A stretch of DNA of 64,000 nt, taken from NCBI GenBank assembly GCA_035548515.1, contig DASZSW010000002.1:134860-198859 (forward strand), written 5' to 3'. Positions 62,545 through 64,000 of the stretch are shown here, one piece after another; position 1 is the first letter of the stretch, and each line of letters begins with the position of its first letter. The notes under the pieces were generated by a model that worked only from the letters and a program-made list of their open reading frames with translations, did not search any database and had not been told where the DNA came from. A program made the position numbers and the translations under genes. This DNA is from DASZQY01 sp035548515 (GTDB taxonomy: Bacteria; Pseudomonadota; Alphaproteobacteria; Rhizobiales; Kaistiaceae).

Positions 62545-63273
62545 CTATTTGAAGGCGTCCTTGCGACGGCGGAGTTCGGCGAAGCGCTCGGCGCTGCCGG
62601 CGCGCAGGAAAGGATTGGTCTTCTTCTCGAGCGCGATCGTCGTCGGCAGGGTCATGCGGCCTTCGGCGCGCAGGGCCTTGACCTCGGCCGCACGGCGGAT
62701 CAGGTCGGGATTGTTCGGCTCGACGGTGAGCGCGAAGCGGATATTGGCTTCGGTGTATTCATGGCCGCAGTAGACGGTCGTGTCGTCCGGCAGGGCCGCC
62801 AGCCTCAGCAGCGACTCCCACATCATCTCCATGGTGCCTTCGATCACGCGCCCGCAGCCGACGGCGAACAGCGTGTCGGCAACGAAAGCGATACGTGCCT
62901 CGGGGATGAGATACGAGAGATGGCCCAGCGTGTGCCCCGGCGTTTCGATCACATCGACCGCGTATTCGCCAAGCATCAGGCGATCGCCTCCGTTCACGGT
63001 GCGGTCGATGCCGGGGATGCGATCCGCCTCCCTGGCGGGACCGGTAATGGCGGCACCGAAGGCGCGCTTGAGCGCGATGTTGCCTTCGACGTGATCGGCG
63101 TGGTGGTGGGTAATGTAGATGTCGTCGAGGTTCCAGCCGCGCTGCTTGAGACGCTCGGCGATCGGGGCCTCCTCGGGCGCGTCGATCGCGGCGGTCATGC
63201 CGGTGTCGGGGTCATGTACCAGCACGCCGTAGTTGTCGGTGCGGCAGATGAACTGCTCGATGATCAGCGGCAT
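62545..63273 (-). CDS. gloB: Hydroxyacylglutathione hydrolase (glyoxalase II)
   Basis: The product has 242 residues. The metallo-beta-lactamase-fold signature THHHADHVEG (His56, His58, Asp60, His61) binds the binuclear metal. PGHTLGHLSY, FVADTLFAVGCGRVIEGT and CGHEYTEANIRFA complete the glyoxalase II pattern. Length agrees with the family. It hydrolyses S-lactoylglutathione to lactate and glutathione in methylglyoxal detoxification. It is divergent from the methyltransferase gene at 63351, a pairing commonly seen in rhizobia. Confidence 0.95.
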   Translation of the reverse strand: MPLIIEQFICRTDNYGVLVHDPDTGMTAAIDAPEEAPIAERLKQRGWNLDDIYITHHHADHVEGNIALKRAFGAAITGPAREADRIPGIDRTVNGGDRLMLGEYAVDVIETPGHTLGHLSYLIPEARIAFVADTLFAVGCGRVIEGTMEMMWESLLRLAALPDDTTVYCGHEYTEANIRFALTVEPNNPDLIRRAAEVKALRAEGRMTLPTTIALEKKTNPFLRAGSAERFAELRRRKDAFK

Positions 63274-63350
63274 GCGCCCTCTCCCTCGCCGGCCTGACCT
63301 AGCATCGCAGGTCGCGTTCGGCCAGCGTGCTGTTGTACTGTCTGCGCGGC

Positions 63351-64000
63351 ATGTATCTCGACGTCGTCGATCTCCGCGATTTCTACAGCGAACGCCTCGG
63401 CATCGCGGCGCGCCGTCTGATCGGCGCGCGGCTGAAGGAACGCTGGCCGTCGGTGGCCGGCGAAAGCCTCCTCGGCATCGGGTACGCGACGCCGTACCTG
63501 CGCCCGCTGGGCGAGGGTGCCGAGCGCATCCTGGCCTTCATGCCGGCAACCCAGGGCGTGGTGAACTGGCCGCGCGAGGGCCCGAACGCGGCGGCGCTGG
63601 TCTGCGAGGACGAACTGCCGCTGCCGAACGCTTCCATCGACCGCGTGCTTGTCATTCACAGCCTCGAGGTCGCCACCAACGAGCGCGAGCAGCTGCGCGA
63701 GATCTGGCGGGTGCTGGCGCCGGGCGGACGCGTCATGCTGGTCGTGCCGAACCGCCGCGGCTTCTGGGCCCACACCGAGGCGACGCCTTTCGGCTATGGC
63801 CGGCCCTTTGGCCGCACGCAGCTCACGGCGCTGCTTCGCGATGCGCAGTTCTCGCCGGTCGGCTGGACGGAGGCGCTCACCGTGCCACCGATCCGCCGCC
63901 GTGGCTGGTTGCGCACGGGCGCGGCATGGGAGCGGGTAGGGCGGATATTGTGGCCGGCATTCGCCGGCGTGCTAATCGTCGAGGCGACCAAGCAGCTCTA
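63351..64000 (+). CDS. Class I SAM-dependent methyltransferase, 3' end beyond window
   Basis: A frame of 216 residues opens at the ATG at 63351 and reaches the window edge without a stop. It begins MYLDVVDLRDFYSERLGIAAR and has the motif I region LLGIGYATPYLRPLG, a somewhat degenerate SAM loop. Then come LPLPNASIDRVLVIHSLE and a post-motif segment LREIWRVLAPGGRVMLVVPNRRGFWAH, typical of the Methyltransf_11 group. It is divergent from gloB with a 77-base gap. The family is conserved next to gloB in Hyphomicrobiales, but the substrate is unknown. The C-terminus is missing from the window. Confidence 0.85.
   Translation, partial: MYLDVVDLRDFYSERLGIAARRLIGARLKERWPSVAGESLLGIGYATPYLRPLGEGAERILAFMPATQGVVNWPREGPNAAALVCEDELPLPNASIDRVLVIHSLEVATNEREQLREIWRVLAPGGRVMLVVPNRRGFWAHTEATPFGYGRPFGRTQLTALLRDAQFSPVGWTEALTVPPIRRRGWLRTGAAWERVGRILWPAFAGVLIVEATKQL

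Overview
The window is high-GC chromosomal DNA with dense, mostly short-gapped genes. The gene set points to an alphaproteobacterium, most likely of the order Hyphomicrobiales (Rhizobiales): a PhaR/PhaA/PhaB polyhydroxybutyrate block, ispA-mtgA-rpmF, a Zur regulator overlapping ispG, an ExoD protein, a DUF1127 protein, extensin-like and GFA-family proteins, a CHASE3 hybrid kinase and a FeeM-type acyl-amino-acid synthase. This is inference from gene content; there is no rRNA or tRNA in the window to confirm it.

Left part (1-12 kb). A truncated Aas-like lysophospholipid flippase/acyltransferase and a small membrane protein lie divergent from a TetR repressor gene. An MFS sugar-type transporter lies on the other side of the repressor. 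Five copies of the palindrome TGAAC-N3-GTTCA sit in exactly the promoters of these genes, so this looks like one self-contained regulon. Then come ExoD, a sugar-phosphate-isomerase-type TIM barrel, a methyltransferase, an alpha/beta hydrolase, a membrane GGDEF-EAL protein and the FeeM-like synthase.

Central part (11-45 kb). Carbohydrate and nucleoside catabolism dominates: nucleoside hydrolase, glycerate 2-kinase, xylulokinase, PfkB kinase, ribokinase, UxaA-type dehydratase, FAH-family hydrolase and a large pyruvate carboxylase. A molybdopterin oxidoreductase forms a pair with a flavin reductase. A surface-polysaccharide-type cluster (21.2-27.0 kb) holds two CelD/BcsL-like acyltransferases, an FAD oxidoreductase, a P-loop-less AMP-binding fragment and a polysaccharide deacetylase. 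Two further glycosyltransferases (GT25-like; GT2 fused to a SEC-C zinc motif) lie near pyc.

Right part (45-64 kb). zur-ispG is followed by small secreted, helical and membrane proteins that occur as tandem paralogues. These flank a clearly AT-richer two-gene island (48.6-50.5 kb) coding for a SAMHD1/YwfO-like HD phosphohydrolase and a YwgA-like partner with a 4-base overlap; this is the best candidate for an acquired, possibly defensive, module. The end of the window is core housekeeping: ispA, mtgA, rpmF with its terminator, an EAL protein, phaR, phaA, phaB, a NYN-domain protein, gloB and a truncated methyltransferase. A short promoter-to-terminator unit near 52.1-52.2 kb may encode a small RNA.
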